A DNA stretch of 64,000 nucleotides from Nitrospirillum pindoramense (GCF_007827955.1 NZ_VITR01000004.1:62001-126000); one strand, 5' to 3'. Positions 6,859 to 14,450 are shown, counted from the stretch's first letter. Numbers and translations: made by a program. The notes: generated by a model from the letters alone, not told the origin.

Positions 6859-8775
6859 TCAGCTGGTGCGCCGGGCGCCCAGGGGCAGGCTCAGCAGCGC
6901 CTCGCGCCGTTGTTCCTGCCGCAGGCTGAGGTGGCGGACCGCCAACAGGTCGCGCTGCGCCACCAGGCCCACCAACCGGCCGCTGTCCCGTGACAGAACG
7001 GGCAGGCGGCTGTGGTCGGTGGCCCCCATGCGGTCGGCCACCCGTCCCACCAACTCGTCATCATAGGCGACGGCCAACGATCCATGGGCGCATTGGTCTC
7101 CCAGCGTCCAGCCCTCTCCGCGTGCGCCATCCTTGTCCCACTGTCCATCCCTGGCCCAGCGCAGCGCATCGGTGCGCGACGCCATGCCCACCACCTGGCC
7201 GTCAGCGTCCACCACAGGATAGCTGCGGTGCCGGGCCCGGGGCGCCTGCCCCTCCTCCTCGGCTTCAGTGAAGAAGGCCAGTGCGTCGGTCAGGGGCATG
7301 GCGGCCGGCAGGGTGTCCACCGGCTGGGCCATCACCTGGGCCACGCGCATGGTCTCGAACGGGTCGACGGCGTATTCGCGCACGATGTGATGCCCGCGCC
7401 GGGCCACCTTCTCGGTGAGGATAGAGCGTTTCAGTAGCAGCACCGTGGTGCCGTGCGACAGGGCGCAGGCGATGGCGAGCGGCAGCAGCGCGCCGACGTC
7501 GTGCGACAGTTCCAGGGCGAAGATCATGGCGGTCAGCGGTGCCCGCATGGTGCCGCCCATCATGGCCGCCATGCCCACCAGCGCCCACTCGCCGGCCTCG
7601 CCCACGGGGGCCACGGCGCCGAACATGGCGCCCAGCGCGCCGCCCATCATCAGCAGGGGCGCCAGCACCCCGCCCGACGTGCCGGATCCCAGCGCCACCG
7701 ACCAGATCACCGCTTTCACCGCCACCAGCGTGAGGGCGGAGGCCGGGGGGATTTGCCCGTGCAGCAGTCCGGCGATGTTGTCATAGCCCACGCCCAGCGC
7801 GCGCGGGTCGATCAGGCCGCCCAGGCCGATGAACACGCCGCCGATCATGGGCCACCACATCCAATGCAGGGGCAGGCGGCCGAAAAGGTCCTCGAACCCA
7901 TAGACCAGGCTGGTCAGAAGGCCGGAGCCCAGGCCCGCCAGCACGCCCAGCAGGGCGCACAGGGCCAGGCCCGTCGCCGGCAGCGCGGCGCTGTCGGCCA
8001 AGGGGAACAGCGGGCCGGCGCCCAGCAGGGCGGGACGGCAGGCGGCCGCCACGGCGGCGGCGATGGCCACCGGGATGAAGCTGCGCGGCTTCCACTCGAA
8101 CAGCAGCAGTTCCACGGCCAGCAGCATGGCCGCCACCGGGGTGCCGAAGGTGGCACTCATGCCGGCGGCCGCCCCCGCCACCAGCAGGGTTTTGCGCTCC
8201 GCATCCGTCAGATGGAAGAACTGCGCGAAGAGGGAGCCGATGGCGCCGCCCGTCATGATGATGGGCCCCTCGGCGCCGAACGGCCCGCCGCTGCCGATGG
8301 AAATGGCGGAAGACAGGGGCTTCAGCAGCGCCACCTTGGGCTGGATGCGGCTGCGGCCCACCAGGATGGCCTCCATGGCCTCCGGAATGCCGTGCCCCCG
8401 GATCTTCTCGCTGCCGTAGCGCGCCATCAGCCCGATGATCAGGCAGCCGACGACGGGCACCAGGGGCATGAAGGACCCCCAGACGCTCTGGGCGATTACG
8501 GCCGGCGTGGTGCTGAGCCGCCCGAAGTAGAACAGGTTGGTGGCGAGGTCGATCAGGCGCAGCAGCACCCAGGCGGCCGCCGCGCCGGCGGCCCCCACCA
8601 CCCCGGCCATGGCCATCAGCATCAGCAGCCGCCGGTCGGCGCTGAAATCGCCCAACACGTGGTCTTGGGGCACATGGTCCTGGGTCACAGGGTCCTGGGG
8701 CGTCTTGGTGGCCTCCTGCGGCGCGGCCGAGCGCGCCTCACCGGACTGGCCGCCCAACAGCAAATCATTCGCCAT
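6859..8775 (-). CDS. ClC-type chloride channel/transporter with CBS pair
   Basis: The protein has 638 residues. After a ~50-residue hydrophilic tail come about ten membrane segments with ClC signatures: the ion-filter stretch GSGGPFGAEGPI (the E corresponds to the gating glutamate of GKEGP/GREGP) and the later GSGTSGGVLAPLL. Two CBS domains occupy roughly residues 480-625 (SYPVVDADGQVVGMASRTDA and HSRLPVLSRDSGRLVGLV). The gate motif reads GAEGP rather than GREGP. CBS domains in ClC proteins often bind adenine nucleotides. The divergent MarR gene and a palindrome in the shared promoter suggest MarR control. Channel versus proton antiporter cannot be decided here. Confidence 0.9.
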   Translation of the reverse strand: MANDLLLGGQSGEARSAAPQEATKTPQDPVTQDHVPQDHVLGDFSADRRLLMLMAMAGVVGAAGAAAAWVLLRLIDLATNLFYFGRLSTTPAVIAQSVWGSFMPLVPVVGCLIIGLMARYGSEKIRGHGIPEAMEAILVGRSRIQPKVALLKPLSSAISIGSGGPFGAEGPIIMTGGAIGSLFAQFFHLTDAERKTLLVAGAAAGMSATFGTPVAAMLLAVELLLFEWKPRSFIPVAIAAAVAAACRPALLGAGPLFPLADSAALPATGLALCALLGVLAGLGSGLLTSLVYGFEDLFGRLPLHWMWWPMIGGVFIGLGGLIDPRALGVGYDNIAGLLHGQIPPASALTLVAVKAVIWSVALGSGTSGGVLAPLLMMGGALGAMFGAVAPVGEAGEWALVGMAAMMGGTMRAPLTAMIFALELSHDVGALLPLAIACALSHGTTVLLLKRSILTEKVARRGHHIVREYAVDPFETMRVAQVMAQPVDTLPAAMPLTDALAFFTEAEEEGQAPRARHRSYPVVDADGQVVGMASRTDALRWARDGQWDKDGARGEGWTLGDQCAHGSLAVAYDDELVGRVADRMGATDHSRLPVLSRDSGRLVGLVAQRDLLAVRHLSLRQEQRREALLSLPLGARRTS

Positions 8776-8831
8776 CGCATCAACAACCGTTAAAAAGGGG
8801 GAAGCCGGACCCGCCGGCCGATGGCTTTAAT

Positions 8832-8848
8832 ATATCGTATTGCGATAT
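8832..8848. promoter_or_regulatory. Probable MarR operator
   Basis: ATATCG-TATTG-CGATAT is a perfect 6-bp inverted repeat with a 5-base centre, in an AT-rich stretch between the ClC gene (start 8775) and marR (start 8909). Its size and position fit a MarR-dimer site that could control both genes. Confidence 0.65.
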
Positions 8849-8908
8849 TTATGAAGGGGCCATCCGACAGTGCTGTGTTGCGTCCCGACCGCAGGAGTGG
8901 CTCATCCC

Positions 8909-9328
8909 ATGCCCGATACCGTGGAATCCTTGGAAAAGGCGGACTATGAGCTGCTGGCGGAGTTCCGGCACATGCTGCGCTGTTTCCTGTCCTTCAGTGA
9001 GGACGCGGCGGCGGAGGCCGGGCTGACGGCGCAGCAGCATCAGGCGCTGCTGGCCATCAAGGGCTATCCCGGCCGCGACCATGTGACGGTGGGGGAACTG
9101 GCGGAACGGTTGTGCGTGCGCCCGCACAGCGCCGTTGGCCTGATCGACCGCCTGGAAAGCCATGGCTGGGTGCGCCGGGCCCCGGGGCCGGAAGACCGGC
9201 GCCAGGTGGTCATCAGCCTGACCCCGGCGGCGGAGGACCTGCTGGCCGGCCTGTCGCGGGTGCACCGGGACGAAATCCGCCGCCTGTCCCCCCTGTTGCG
9301 CACCCTGTTCGACCGGCTGGAGGGTTAA
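8909..9328 (+). CDS. MarR family transcriptional regulator
   Basis: The 139-residue protein has the MarR winged-helix layout: GLTAQQHQALLAI, then VTVGELAERLCVRPHSAVGLIDRL as the recognition helix region, and the wing APGPEDRRQVVISLT. It would bind DNA as a dimer and usually represses nearby genes until a small ligand binds. ATG 8909 is preferred to GTG 8870, with AGGAG at 8893-8897. It is divergent from the ClC gene and overlaps the end of the VOC gene by 4 bases. The ligand is unknown. Confidence 0.88.
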   Translation: MPDTVESLEKADYELLAEFRHMLRCFLSFSEDAAAEAGLTAQQHQALLAIKGYPGRDHVTVGELAERLCVRPHSAVGLIDRLESHGWVRRAPGPEDRRQVVISLTPAAEDLLAGLSRVHRDEIRRLSPLLRTLFDRLEG

Positions 9329-9747
9329 GGGACGCGTGCCCGCAATTCGGCCGCGAAGCTGTAAATCTGCACCAGATAGCCGTCCGGGTCGCGCATGAAT
9401 GCCGACGGGTAAGCCGTATCCGTGTCGCGCCGTTCCAGCAGCTGGCCGCCCGCGGCCAGCCATTCTTGTACCAAGCCTTCCACCTCTGACGGCTCGTCCA
9501 CCTCTATGCCCAGATGGTCGATGCCGCCCAGGCTGCCGACAGGGGCCGTGGGGCCGGTGTCATATTCCCGCGTCTCTTTCCGATCCGTCAGGTTCATGAC
9601 ATAGCGCAGGCCCGGGGCGGCCAAGGTGATGGTGTGGGGCTCCGTCCGCACCCGGGCCAGACCCATGATGCGCTGGTAGAAGGTGGCGGCGCGGTCAATG
9701 TCGGTCACGACCAGCACGATGTGGCGGAAGCCCAATGAGGCGGCCAT
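9325..9747 (-). CDS. VOC family (glyoxalase/dioxygenase-fold) protein
   Basis: This 140-residue single-copy VOC protein has the paired beta-alpha-beta modules: FRHIVLVVTDIDRAATFYQRIMGL at the N terminus, GGIDHLGIEVDE in the middle and RDPDGYLVQIYSF at the end. The His, Glu and central His are consistent with a metal site as in glyoxalase I-like enzymes. AGGAG precedes ATG 9747 and overlaps the stop of the ferredoxin gene upstream (10-base gap), so the two are probably co-transcribed. The substrate is not predictable. Confidence 0.85.
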   Translation of the reverse strand: MAASLGFRHIVLVVTDIDRAATFYQRIMGLARVRTEPHTITLAAPGLRYVMNLTDRKETREYDTGPTAPVGSLGGIDHLGIEVDEPSEVEGLVQEWLAAGGQLLERRDTDTAYPSAFMRDPDGYLVQIYSFAAELRARVP

Positions 9748-9757
9748 CGGCGTTCTC

Positions 9758-10048
9758 CTACGCGGCGCGGGTGAGGGTGATGGCGTGCTCCGGGCAGGCG
9801 GCCACGCACAGGCCGCAGGCCCGGCACTGGTCCGCCCGCACGGCGAAGGCCTGGTGGTAGCCGTGGAAGAAGCCCTTTATCCGGCCGCCCAGGCTCAAAT
9901 CCCGGCGCTCCGCCTCCGGCAACACCCCGATCTCAAAGACGTCGTAGGGGCAGACGCGCACGCAATCGTCCTTGCCTTCGCAGCGGTTGCGGTCGATGCG
10001 CGGGACGATGACGCCGGGGGCCTGCTTGCAGGACAGGTTGCCGCTCAC
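9758..10048 (-). CDS. Dicluster ferredoxin, probable 7Fe type
   Basis: This 96-residue protein starts at GTG 10048, behind GGAGG with 6-base spacing. The first motif reads CEGKDDCVRVCP (only three cysteines), and the second, CRACGLCVAACP, has all four. The pattern fits one [3Fe-4S]-type and one [4Fe-4S] cluster, as in 7Fe ferredoxins, though an incomplete first [4Fe-4S] site is possible. It would act as a cytoplasmic electron carrier. It heads a two-gene unit with the VOC protein and is divergent from a TetR gene 54 bases away. A longer open frame extends to 10882, but it is antisense to TetR. Confidence 0.85.
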   Translation of the reverse strand: MSGNLSCKQAPGVIVPRIDRNRCEGKDDCVRVCPYDVFEIGVLPEAERRDLSLGGRIKGFFHGYHQAFAVRADQCRACGLCVAACPEHAITLTRAA

Positions 10049-10102
10049 GATGATCCTCCGTAAACATGAGTAAAAGCTCGCATCATAGTAGGAGGGCGCG
10101 TC

Positions 10103-10756
10103 CTGGCTGAAAACTCGCGTTCCGAACGGCCCGCGGCGGCGGGCCCAACCCCAAGGAAACGGCCGCGCCAGGCCCGGTCCCGCGCCCTGGTGGACGCCAT
10201 CCTGGACGCGACCGCTCGCGTTCTGGTGCGGGACGGCTACGCCGCCTTGACCACCAACGCCGTCGCGGTTGCGGCCGGGGTCAGCATCGGCTCGCTCTAC
10301 CAGTATTTCCCCAATAAGGAGGCGTTGGTCCTGGCCCTGCGGGAGCGCCATGTGCGGCATATGAGCGCCCTGATGATGCGGGAGGCGGCGTTTTGGGACG
10401 CGGCGGAGCAGGGCGTGCCCCTGGAAGCCTTGATCACCCGCACCATCCATGTCGCCATGGTGGCGCACCGGCTGGAGCCCGCCCTGCACAAGGTGTTGGC
10501 GCTGGAGGCGGCGCACCTGGAAGCCCGCCATGAGGAGGATGGAACGGAAGGCGTGCTGAGGGCCCTGCTGGAACGCTATTCCCGGGGACCGGACGCCGAG
10601 GTTACCGTGCCCGATCTGGATGTCGCCACCTTTGTCGTGGGACGCATGGCCCATGCCCTGATCCATGCCGCCGTCCTGGACCCACCGCCCGGTGCCGACC
10701 CGCACACCCTGGAGCGGGAGACGGTGCGAGCGGTGATGGCCTATCTGACGGCGTAG
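10103..10756 (+). CDS. TetR family transcriptional regulator, probable CTG start
   Basis: The HTH is clear: VDAILDATARVLVRDGYAA, then TTNAVAVAAGVSIGSLYQYF and the C-terminal ligand domain. The first standard start is GTG 10190, which would begin inside helix 1. The frame is open from 10070 and encodes the usual basic leader (PRKRPRQARSRALV). A strong AGGAGGG (10090-10096) sits 6 bases before CTG 10103, so I use that codon, giving 217 residues. It is divergent from the ferredoxin-VOC pair, its likely target. The gene converges on the peptidase gene with 8 bases between stops. Confidence 0.8.
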   Translation: MAENSRSERPAAAGPTPRKRPRQARSRALVDAILDATARVLVRDGYAALTTNAVAVAAGVSIGSLYQYFPNKEALVLALRERHVRHMSALMMREAAFWDAAEQGVPLEALITRTIHVAMVAHRLEPALHKVLALEAAHLEARHEEDGTEGVLRALLERYSRGPDAEVTVPDLDVATFVVGRMAHALIHAAVLDPPPGADPHTLERETVRAVMAYLTA

Positions 10757-10764
10757 CGTGGGGG

Positions 10765-12360
10765 TTAAGGAAGCGGGTCCAGGCGCAGCGCTCGGCTCGG
10801 CGGTGGCGGAACGTGGCACGGGGCGGAAAGCGGCGGGGCGCCATCCGGCCGGTTCAGCGCCACATCCTGGCCGGCGGCGCACCGCGCCACCACCGCCTGG
10901 AACAGGGCCATGGCGTCACCCGCCAGGGCATGCCCTTCCATCCCGGTCACCACCGGATCGCCTGACAGGGGGCCGCAGCGGTCGCCGGTGTCCAGGGTGT
11001 AGCGGACGCCCCGCCAGAAGCCATGGGTGCCCGTGCAACTCTGCTTCAGCACATGCTCCAGCACCTCATCCGCCGAGGGGGCCCCCGCGTCCACCCAGCG
11101 GGCCGAAACACCCAGCCCAGCCAGGCTATCGGCCCAGTTGGTCCAGCGCTCCGGTCCCCCGCCCGTCAGCAGCAGGGACAGCGCCCGGGAGGCGGCGGGG
11201 TTGCCCGCCACCGCCTGGCGCAGGCTGTCGCCGGCGCTGACTCCATCGTGCGCCGCCATGTCGGCCCATAGAGCGAACAGGCCCATGTCGTCGGGCTTGC
11301 CGGTCCGGCGCAGCGCCTTGTCCACCAGCCAGTGGGCGACGAAGCCGCAGGCATAGGGCATCCGGTTGCGCGCCGTGGTGGCGGGGTTGTCCAGCGGACG
11401 GTCGCCCAGGCTGGTGACGCACAAATCCAATTGGATCTGAACCTCCGGCAGGGAGGGCAGCGCGCCGTGGCGCATGACCAGACCCGCGGCGTAGTCGGCC
11501 GCCCCTTCGTTCATCCAATCGGGGAAATCAGCCTTGTCATGGCGGCGCAGGAACAGGTGGAAGGTTTCATGCGCCAGCACCCGGTCCCGCTCCGGTTTCA
11601 GTTCCAGGCGCGGAACCCGCCAGACGCCGCCGACCTGCAGCAGCATCATGCCGCCACCGGTGACGCTGCCCCGCAGGAAGGGGGCCGGCTGATCCTGGTA
11701 GACGATTATGGGGGAGACGGTATTGCCGCGTGGCGGCAGGCGCGCACGATAATAGGCCAAGGCGCGGGCCAGGCCCGGCGACACCTCATCCCGCCAGGCG
11801 GCGGGCAGGTCCGGCCGCGCGACAAGGCGCCCCAGGCCCGGGTGGGCCGCGTCAATGGGCCTGACGTAACCCGCCGGGCCGACGAAGACATAACCCTCCA
11901 AGGCGCGGCCGCCCGCCGGTTCGGTGGGGATGGTCCCCTGGCTCAAGCCGGTCGCCAAGCTGTCCGAGCGCACCAGCAGGAAGGGCCCATAGACCAGAAA
12001 CCCATGCGGCCCCAGCCGCAGCATCACCGGATAGGTGCGGTCGACGAAGCGCTTATCCTCATCGATCAGCAGGCTGAATTCCTTGAAGGCTCGGCCATCC
12101 ACCGCCCGCACTTCCTGGTTCTGCAGAACCAGGCCCGGGGTTTCCATCCGCCATACCGGATTTTGCCAGGCGACCGGACCTTCGCCCAGGCTCAAGCGTA
12201 TGACAGGGGTGTCCAGGCGATAGGTGGCGCGCAGGCTGGCGCCCAGTGGGCTGAGCGTGATGTAGGCGGCCGGCGGGACCGGCGGCACGGTTGCCCGCGC
12301 CGGCCAACCCATCAGCAGCGCCAGGAGCACCAGGACGATGGAGGCGCCGTGTCGTGGCAT
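10765..12360 (-). CDS. Secreted putative zinc metallopeptidase (gluzincin-type)
   Basis: The 531-residue protein begins with a signal peptide (SIVLVLLALLMGWPARA). It carries HETFH at residues 264-268 and NEGAADY with Glu285. HExxH plus a glutamate 17 residues later is the gluzincin zinc site. The N-terminal ~200 residues are beta-rich, as in M1/M61 enzymes. Two pairs of cysteines in the C-terminal part (CTGTHG, DRCG, ARCAAG, APCH) may form disulfides in the periplasm. No specific family is recognised. It follows the small membrane-protein gene at 12413 by 52 bases, so they may be co-transcribed. Peptidase activity is inference from the motif. Confidence 0.72.
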   Translation of the reverse strand: MPRHGASIVLVLLALLMGWPARATVPPVPPAAYITLSPLGASLRATYRLDTPVIRLSLGEGPVAWQNPVWRMETPGLVLQNQEVRAVDGRAFKEFSLLIDEDKRFVDRTYPVMLRLGPHGFLVYGPFLLVRSDSLATGLSQGTIPTEPAGGRALEGYVFVGPAGYVRPIDAAHPGLGRLVARPDLPAAWRDEVSPGLARALAYYRARLPPRGNTVSPIIVYQDQPAPFLRGSVTGGGMMLLQVGGVWRVPRLELKPERDRVLAHETFHLFLRRHDKADFPDWMNEGAADYAAGLVMRHGALPSLPEVQIQLDLCVTSLGDRPLDNPATTARNRMPYACGFVAHWLVDKALRRTGKPDDMGLFALWADMAAHDGVSAGDSLRQAVAGNPAASRALSLLLTGGGPERWTNWADSLAGLGVSARWVDAGAPSADEVLEHVLKQSCTGTHGFWRGVRYTLDTGDRCGPLSGDPVVTGMEGHALAGDAMALFQAVVARCAAGQDVALNRPDGAPPLSAPCHVPPPPSRALRLDPLP

Positions 12361-12412
12361 GGTGCTGCATCCGGGTATTTGGAGGGGCCGCCAGCCCGGA
12401 CGGTGGTGGCCT

Positions 12413-12760
12413 TCAGGCCCGCCGACCGCCGAAGGTCAAGATCAGGAACAGCGCCAGCGCCGCCAGGCCCGGCCAGAACAGCAGATGGTTCAGCCCCTCC
12501 CAATGCGCCATGTCGCGCACCGAGGTGTAGGGGTTCACGAACAGGTCGATCTTGTCGCTGAGGCTGAGATCGCCCGCCTTGAAGCGGTCCGGGGACTGGC
12601 CGAAGATCTGGCCGATGGCGCCCGCCATATCCGCCAGCGCGCGGGAGGGCGCGCGGATGCGGTCCACCGCCTGCTGATAGGCCAGCACGTGGTTGCCGAT
12701 CAGGCCGATGATGGCCACCCACTTGGCCGCCTGGCGCAATCCACCCGCTTCCGTCGCCAT
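12413..12760 (-). CDS. Small hypothetical membrane protein
   Basis: The 115-residue protein has one hydrophobic segment near the N terminus (AAKWVAIIGLIGNHVLAY), a polar middle with DKIDLFVNPYTSVRDMAHW and a C-terminal membrane segment (LLFWPGLAALALFLILTF). I do not recognise the family. ATG 12760 has GGGAAGG about 6 bases upstream. It precedes the secreted peptidase gene on the same strand and could be its membrane partner, but nothing beyond adjacency supports that. Confidence 0.6.
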   Translation of the reverse strand: MATEAGGLRQAAKWVAIIGLIGNHVLAYQQAVDRIRAPSRALADMAGAIGQIFGQSPDRFKAGDLSLSDKIDLFVNPYTSVRDMAHWEGLNHLLFWPGLAALALFLILTFGGRRA

Positions 12761-12795
12761 AGTTCGCCTTCCCAATCAGAATATTCCGCAAGCTA

Positions 12796-12842
12796 GAGCA
12801 GATCGCGTAAAGGCGGAATCGCCTTGAAGCGTGAATCTGCTC
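12796..12842. repeat. Palindromic intergenic repeat unit
   Basis: GAGCAGAT at 12796 pairs with ATCTGCTC at 12842, and inside it AAGGCG pairs with CGCCTT around a GAAT loop, forming a near-perfect nested hairpin of about 47 bases. It lies in non-coding DNA between the ribosomal operon and the membrane-protein gene and resembles small dispersed palindromes common in alphaproteobacterial intergenic DNA. Confidence 0.7.
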
Positions 12843-12856
12843 GCGGACAGACTCAG

Positions 12857-12898
12857 CTAGAGCCGGTTGTGGTTCCGATCGAACGCAACCGGTTCTAG
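12857..12898. repeat. 42-bp imperfect palindrome
   Basis: The sequence begins CTAGAGCCGGTTG and ends CAACCGGTTCTAG, with a GATC centre, giving a nearly complete palindrome. It is directly next to the hairpin at 12796-12842, so two unrelated palindromic units sit side by side. A repeat or MITE-like origin is inference. Confidence 0.7.
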
Positions 12899-12920
12899 AC
12901 GGCCGACGGGAGAAGCGCAA

Positions 12921-12956
12921 AAGCAAAACGGCGCGGTCCCGAAGAACCGCGCCGTT
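12921..12956 (-). terminator. Intrinsic terminator of the rpsF-rpsR-rplI operon
   Basis: On the minus strand AACGGCGCGGT (12946-12956) pairs with ACCGCGCCGTT (12927-12937) across an 8-base loop, and a T-rich stretch (TTTTGCTTTT) follows. It lies 28 bases past the rplI stop. Confidence 0.88.
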
Positions 12957-12983
12957 CCGTTACTCAGGCGATCCGACGAAGGA

Positions 12984-13544
12984 TCAGGCCTCGGTCTCTT
13001 CCGTGGCCTCGTCGGCGGCTTCCACCACCTCTTCGTCCTCGTCCTCATCACGCTGGCCCGCGACCATGCCACCGCGAGCGGCCTGCAGGCCGGCTTCTTC
13101 GGTGGTACGGGCGACGTTCACGGTGATGCTCACCGACACTTCCGGATGCAGGACCAGACGGACCTTGAACAGGCCCAGGGTCTTGATGGGGGTGTCGATG
13201 GCGACCTGGCTGCGCTCCACGGCGGTGCCGGCGGCGGTGACCGCCTCGGCAACGTCACGGGCGCTCACCGAACCGTACAGAATGCCGGTTTCGGCAGACT
13301 GGCGGATGATGATGACCGACAGGTCGCTGATTTTGGACGCGACCTTCTCGGCCTCGACCTTGCGCTCGGCGTTCTGCGCTTCCAGCTTGGCCTTCTGGCT
13401 CTCGAAGAAAGCCAGGTTGTCCTTGGAGGCGCGCAGGGCCTTCTTCTGGGGCAGCAGGTAGTTGCGGGCGAAGCCGGGCTTCACCGTGACCACTTCGCCC
13501 ATGCGGCCGAGCTTCTCGACACGCTCCAGCAGAATAACTTCCAT
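12984..13544 (-). CDS. rplI: 50S ribosomal protein bL9
   Basis: The 186-residue product starts [21 protein letters not shown] and continues with [17 protein letters not shown], the rRNA-binding N domain of bL9. The long connecting helix (residues 45-80) and the C-terminal domain follow. A ~35-residue acidic tail ([21 protein letters not shown]) extends beyond the usual ~150 residues. It is the last gene of the rpsF operon, 12 bases after rpsR. The DUF2232 membrane-protein gene often found before rplI in this class is missing. Confidence 0.98.
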   Translation of the reverse strand: MEVILLERVEKLGRMGEVVTVKPGFARNYLLPQKKALRASKDNLAFFESQKAKLEAQNAERKVEAEKVASKISDLSVIIIRQSAETGILYGSVSARDVAEAVTAAGTAVERSQVAIDTPIKTLGLFKVRLVLHPEVSVSITVNVARTTEEAGLQAARGGMVAGQRDEDEDEEVVEAADEATEETEA

Positions 13545-13556
13545 CGTTCCTACTCC

Positions 13557-13838
13557 TTACTTCACAATGTAAGGCAGCAGGGCGAGGAAGCGGGCGCGCT
13601 TAATGGCGCGGGCCAGCTCACGCTGCTTCTTGGCCGAAACCGCGGTGATGCGGCTCGGGACGATCTTGCCCCGCTCGGAGATGAAGCGCGACAGCAGCTT
13701 CACATCCTTGTAGTCGATCGCCGGAGCGTTCGGACCGGAGAAGGGGCAGGTCTTGCGACGACGGAAGAACGGACGACGGCCACCGCCGCCACCGGCCGGA
13801 CGCGGCGCGCCGGCGTTACCCTGGGTGCCGAAGCTCAT
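13557..13838 (-). CDS. rpsR: 30S ribosomal protein bS18
   Basis: The 93-residue protein contains RRKTCPFSG and [19 protein letters not shown], followed by [20 protein letters not shown], all diagnostic for bS18. The N terminus has a Gly-rich run ([13 protein letters not shown]). It overlaps rpsF by 4 bases (ATGA), indicating translational coupling. S18 binds S6 in the 30S platform, and the S6:S18 complex often represses this operon. Confidence 0.98.
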   Translation of the reverse strand: MSFGTQGNAGAPRPAGGGGGRRPFFRRRKTCPFSGPNAPAIDYKDVKLLSRFISERGKIVPSRITAVSAKKQRELARAIKRARFLALLPYIVK

Positions 13839-14305
13839 GCCCGGTCTCCTTCAGAAGAGGCTTCCATGCGGCGGGGCGGACGGGGGCCGCGATCACCGCG
13901 GTCACCGCGGTCGCCACGATCCTCGAAGCGGCGCGGACCGCGATCGCCACGCTCACCGCGTTCACCACGCTCGCCGCGATCGCCCTTGTTGGACAGCATC
14001 GCGGTCTGACCTTCCTCGATCTTCTCGATGCGGGTGGTCATGAAGCGCAGGACGTCTTCGTTCAGGCCCATGTTACGCTCCATCTCGGCGACGGCGGCCG
14101 GGGCGGAATCGTGGGCGAAATAGACGTAGTGGCCCTTGCGGTTCTTCTTGATCTTGTAGGTGAGGGTCTTCAGACCCCACTGCTCGACCTTGGCAACCTG
14201 GCCACCGTTCTCCTTCAGGATACCGGTGAAGGTTTCGGTCAGGCCTTCCACCTGGGCGGACGTGATGTCCTGCCGTGCGATCAGCACGGTCTCATACAAA
14301 GCCAT
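13835..14305 (-). CDS. rpsF: 30S ribosomal protein bS6 with RGD/RGE-repeat tail
   Basis: The first ~100 residues are a standard S6 fold ([39 protein letters not shown]). The C-terminal ~55 residues are a low-complexity extension of repeated GDRGER-type units followed by RPPRR. Total length is 156 residues, against 95-135 in most relatives. ATG 14305 has GAGGAG upstream. It is the first gene of rpsF-rpsR-rplI, with a promoter at 14451-14479 and a ~140-base structured leader. Confidence 0.97.
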   Translation of the reverse strand: MALYETVLIARQDITSAQVEGLTETFTGILKENGGQVAKVEQWGLKTLTYKIKKNRKGHYVYFAHDSAPAAVAEMERNMGLNEDVLRFMTTRIEKIEEGQTAMLSNKGDRGERGERGERGDRGPRRFEDRGDRGDRGDRGPRPPRRMEASSEGDRA

Positions 14306-14330
14306 TTGATACTCCTCATGGCTGTTACGT

Positions 14331-14401
14331 GGTCCGCCGCTGTGCCCGTCCGGGACATCGGATCATTCCGACGGCCAAGGGGTGGGTCAGCCGCACGGAC
14401 C
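14331..14401 (-). promoter_or_regulatory. Structured rpsF leader, candidate S6:S18-binding element
   Basis: Within the untranslated leader, GGTCCG (14396-14401) pairs with CGGACC (14331-14336). A second helix GCTG/CAGC is stacked across an asymmetric internal loop, and two small hairpins (TCGGA-ATGA-TCCGA and CCC-GGAC-GGG) lie inside. Many bacteria autoregulate rpsF-rpsR through an S6:S18-binding mRNA motif. This structure is in the right place, but its match to that motif was not tested. Confidence 0.5.
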
Positions 14402-14450
14402 TAGCCGGCGCCATGGCAAAGGCACCGGCAAGGAGCGGTTGAAGCGCGGG

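Noticed and set aside
7453-8793. Plus-strand 446-residue open frame opposite the ClC gene
   Set aside because: It is Gly/His/Gln-rich antisense; the minus strand is an unambiguous ClC protein.
9758-10882. Ferredoxin gene extended to a 374-residue protein
   Set aside because: The extension is antisense to the TetR gene and has no similarity. The GTG at 10048 with GGAGG is the clear start.
13753-14043. Tandem DNA repeats in rpsF as a possible CRISPR-like or satellite array
   Set aside because: The repeats are codon-level GDR/GER units within the reading frame, not spaced direct repeats.
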